The notes below the pieces were generated by a model. The model worked only from the letters and a program-made list of their open reading frames with translations. It did no database searches and was not told where the DNA came from. From Silvanigrellales bacterium (GTDB lineage: Bacteria > Bdellovibrionota_B > Oligoflexia > Silvanigrellales > Silvanigrellaceae), in assembly GCA_028285285.1 (NCBI GenBank), contig JANQPW010000067.1:1-7721 (forward strand): 7,721 nucleotides of DNA, given 5' to 3'. Position numbers and translations under genes: made by a program. Each line of letters begins with the position of its first letter. Position 1 is the stretch's first letter. Shown here in pieces: positions 6,603-7,721 of the stretch.

Positions 6603-7721
6603 TTAGCCCGCATTGTGACGGGTGACCCTTGAAAAGGGATCGGCCTGAGTGCGTCGGCCTCGGTGTCCATCAGAATGAACTGCGGCAGCTTGAACGAGTG
6701 CGAACCATTCTGGGCAGGCGCTCACAATGCGAAATCCAAGCGTGTTAGCCCTGCGCCACACCGGACAGACCGTGAGCTTTGAGTAGTGTCCGTCTTGCAA
6801 TGCCAAGACAGCCTCAAATGTTTTTCCAGGCCTAACATTGAGTCTTGGATCGAGATCACCACGAAAGCCACCTTCCGAGATCTGGGAGACGCTCAAGTCA
6901 GAAACTCTGTCTGGGCCAAGTTTGAGGAAGCCATTGAGACTGTAGTTGTAGCGTCTGAGGCTGCTTTTCTCGCGATTCTCTGTGAGCTCTGGAAAAAACT
7001 TTCTCCCAAAATCGGCAAACTGTGACTCTTCGTAAACTGATTTGAGGTGGGTGAGCACAGAGAAAGGCAGGCAATCTGCGACGTTTGTGATCTTTTTGAA
7101 AAAGTAAACAAACTCCTCTGGCCGAATGGTGAGGACCTCTCTGAGCCCAGGAGGGCAACGCAGGAATTTGAAGGCTTCCATTGAATTTTCTAGAAAGAAT
7201 TGGCTGTATCCAAAGCGACCAGCCGTGTTGAGATCGGCCTGGTGCCACTTGTGCTCAAGCGTTGTCAGTCTCTCTCCAATCAGGTGGAGTTTGGCTCGCT
7301 TGGACTTGCTGAGTGGAGCCTGCTTGAGCTGTTTGAGGCCGAGAATCTGCATGAGTCGTGTGGCATGAGGGTCAGGTGTTGCCGTGATGACCCTCTTCAC
7401 ACGCAGTTGGTTGCGGCAGAATCGGAGAGCATAGTTCCAGAGCGGCCAAAGGTAAGCTGTTTCCCTTTCTTGTGGATCAACACTCTGCGCGTAGCCAACG
7501 AGAGACAACTCGGCTGTGTGAAGGTAGTCAGGGTGTTCCACAATGGCCGGGAAAGCTTCGAAACACGGAAGACCAAAGCCCGTCGCGCAGGAAATGGAGA
7601 GGGAAGCTTGCACTTCGTTGCCATTTTTTGCAACGACCATAAAAGTAGAGGGAAGGGCATTGAAATTGGTGATCAGCATACCATGTGCCAGTGGCTCGCT
7701 GAGCCCGGCTTCCACGTAGGC
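6603..7721 (-). CDS. FeeM-like N-acyl amino acid synthase domain fused to a PilZ-like domain (5' end cut by the right edge)
   Basis: The frame is open to the window edge, so the N-terminus is missing; 372 residues are visible. The GTG at 7715 is probably internal, because YVEAGL in this family normally follows an earlier strand. Residues about 1-135 look like the GNAT-fold N-acyl amino acid synthase (FeeM) family: YVEAGL, FMVVAKNGNEVQASLSI, GFGLPCFEAFP, TAELSLVGYA, a Trp/Tyr-rich helix, then ITATPDPHATRLMQILGLKQL. Such enzymes move an acyl chain from acyl-ACP to an amino acid amine. A linker follows (about 136-250), with the IRPEEFVYFFKKIT block. Residues about 253-345 resemble PilZ: LRRYNYS, SQISEGGFRG (Ser282, Gly285) and a closing LGFRIVSACPEWF. 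The PilZ RxxxR second Arg and the Asp/Asn of (D/N)xSxxG (here Gln280) are absent, so c-di-GMP binding is uncertain. No terminator was found in the 15 bases before the convergent barrel gene. Acyltransferase family is likely, substrate unknown. Confidence 0.7.
   Translation of the reverse strand, partial: AYVEAGLSEPLAHGMLITNFNALPSTFMVVAKNGNEVQASLSISCATGFGLPCFEAFPAIVEHPDYLHTAELSLVGYAQSVDPQERETAYLWPLWNYALRFCRNQLRVKRVITATPDPHATRLMQILGLKQLKQAPLSKSKRAKLHLIGERLTTLEHKWHQADLNTAGRFGYSQFFLENSMEAFKFLRCPPGLREVLTIRPEEFVYFFKKITNVADCLPFSVLTHLKSVYEESQFADFGRKFFPELTENREKSSLRRYNYSLNGFLKLGPDRVSDLSVSQISEGGFRGDLDPRLNVRPGKTFEAVLALQDGHYSKLTVCPVWRRANTLGFRIVSACPEWFALVQAAAVHSDGHRGRRTQADPFSRVTRHNAG

Noticed and set aside
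6626..6638. CCCTT-GAA-AAGGG perfect inverted repeat near the convergent ends of the barrel and FeeM-like genes
   Set aside because: It has a five-pair stem, a three-base loop and no T run on either strand. It lies in the FeeM-like coding sequence, so it is not called as a terminator.

Overview
The window looks like chromosomal DNA of a Gram-negative bacterium. It encodes a lipobox lipoprotein, a signal-peptide protein that looks like an outer-membrane barrel and ends in Phe, and two enzymes with N-terminal membrane anchors. Base composition is near 50% GC by eye, and ATG, GTG and TTG starts are all used. The gene types (an N-acyl amino acid synthase-like acyltransferase fused to PilZ, a ceramidase-like enzyme, a C45 Ntn-hydrolase, a MerR-type helix-turn-helix protein with a coiled coil) would fit a Bdellovibrionota, Myxococcota or other deltaproteobacteria-like genome. 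That placement is inference from remembered family distributions, not something the sequence proves.

Layout, left to right: the N-terminal 192 codons of a malic enzyme (minus, cut by the left edge); a divergent 191-aa helix-turn-helix/coiled-coil protein (plus); an SGNH/GDSL phospholipase-B-like lipoprotein (plus, TTG start); a C45 autoproteolytic acyltransferase/hydrolase (minus), tail to tail with the lipoprotein and sharing its CTAG stop palindrome; a membrane-anchored ceramidase-like metallo-amidase (plus), head to head with the C45 gene over a 141-bp intergenic region; a small outer-membrane barrel candidate (plus); and, tail to tail with the barrel, a FeeM-like acyltransferase with a C-terminal PilZ-like domain (minus, 5' end beyond the right edge). 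Coding density is high and no gap exceeds about 150 bases. I saw no tRNA, rRNA, CRISPR array, insertion sequence or long repeat.

From about 1340 to the right end, four of the five genes look like enzymes that make or break acyl bonds: an esterase/phospholipase, an Ntn amidase/acyltransferase, a ceramidase-fold amidase and an N-acyltransferase. The esterase and the two hydrolases carry export or membrane-anchor signals; the acyltransferase has no visible anchor, but its N-terminus is missing. A reasonable but unproven reading is an envelope lipid locus that makes, remodels or degrades N-acylated amino acid or sphingolipid-like lipids, with a barrel protein beside it and a possible, degenerate, c-di-GMP sensory domain on the synthase. 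The genes are not one operon: strands alternate and each group appears to have its own promoter. Co-function is therefore a hypothesis from adjacency and chemistry.
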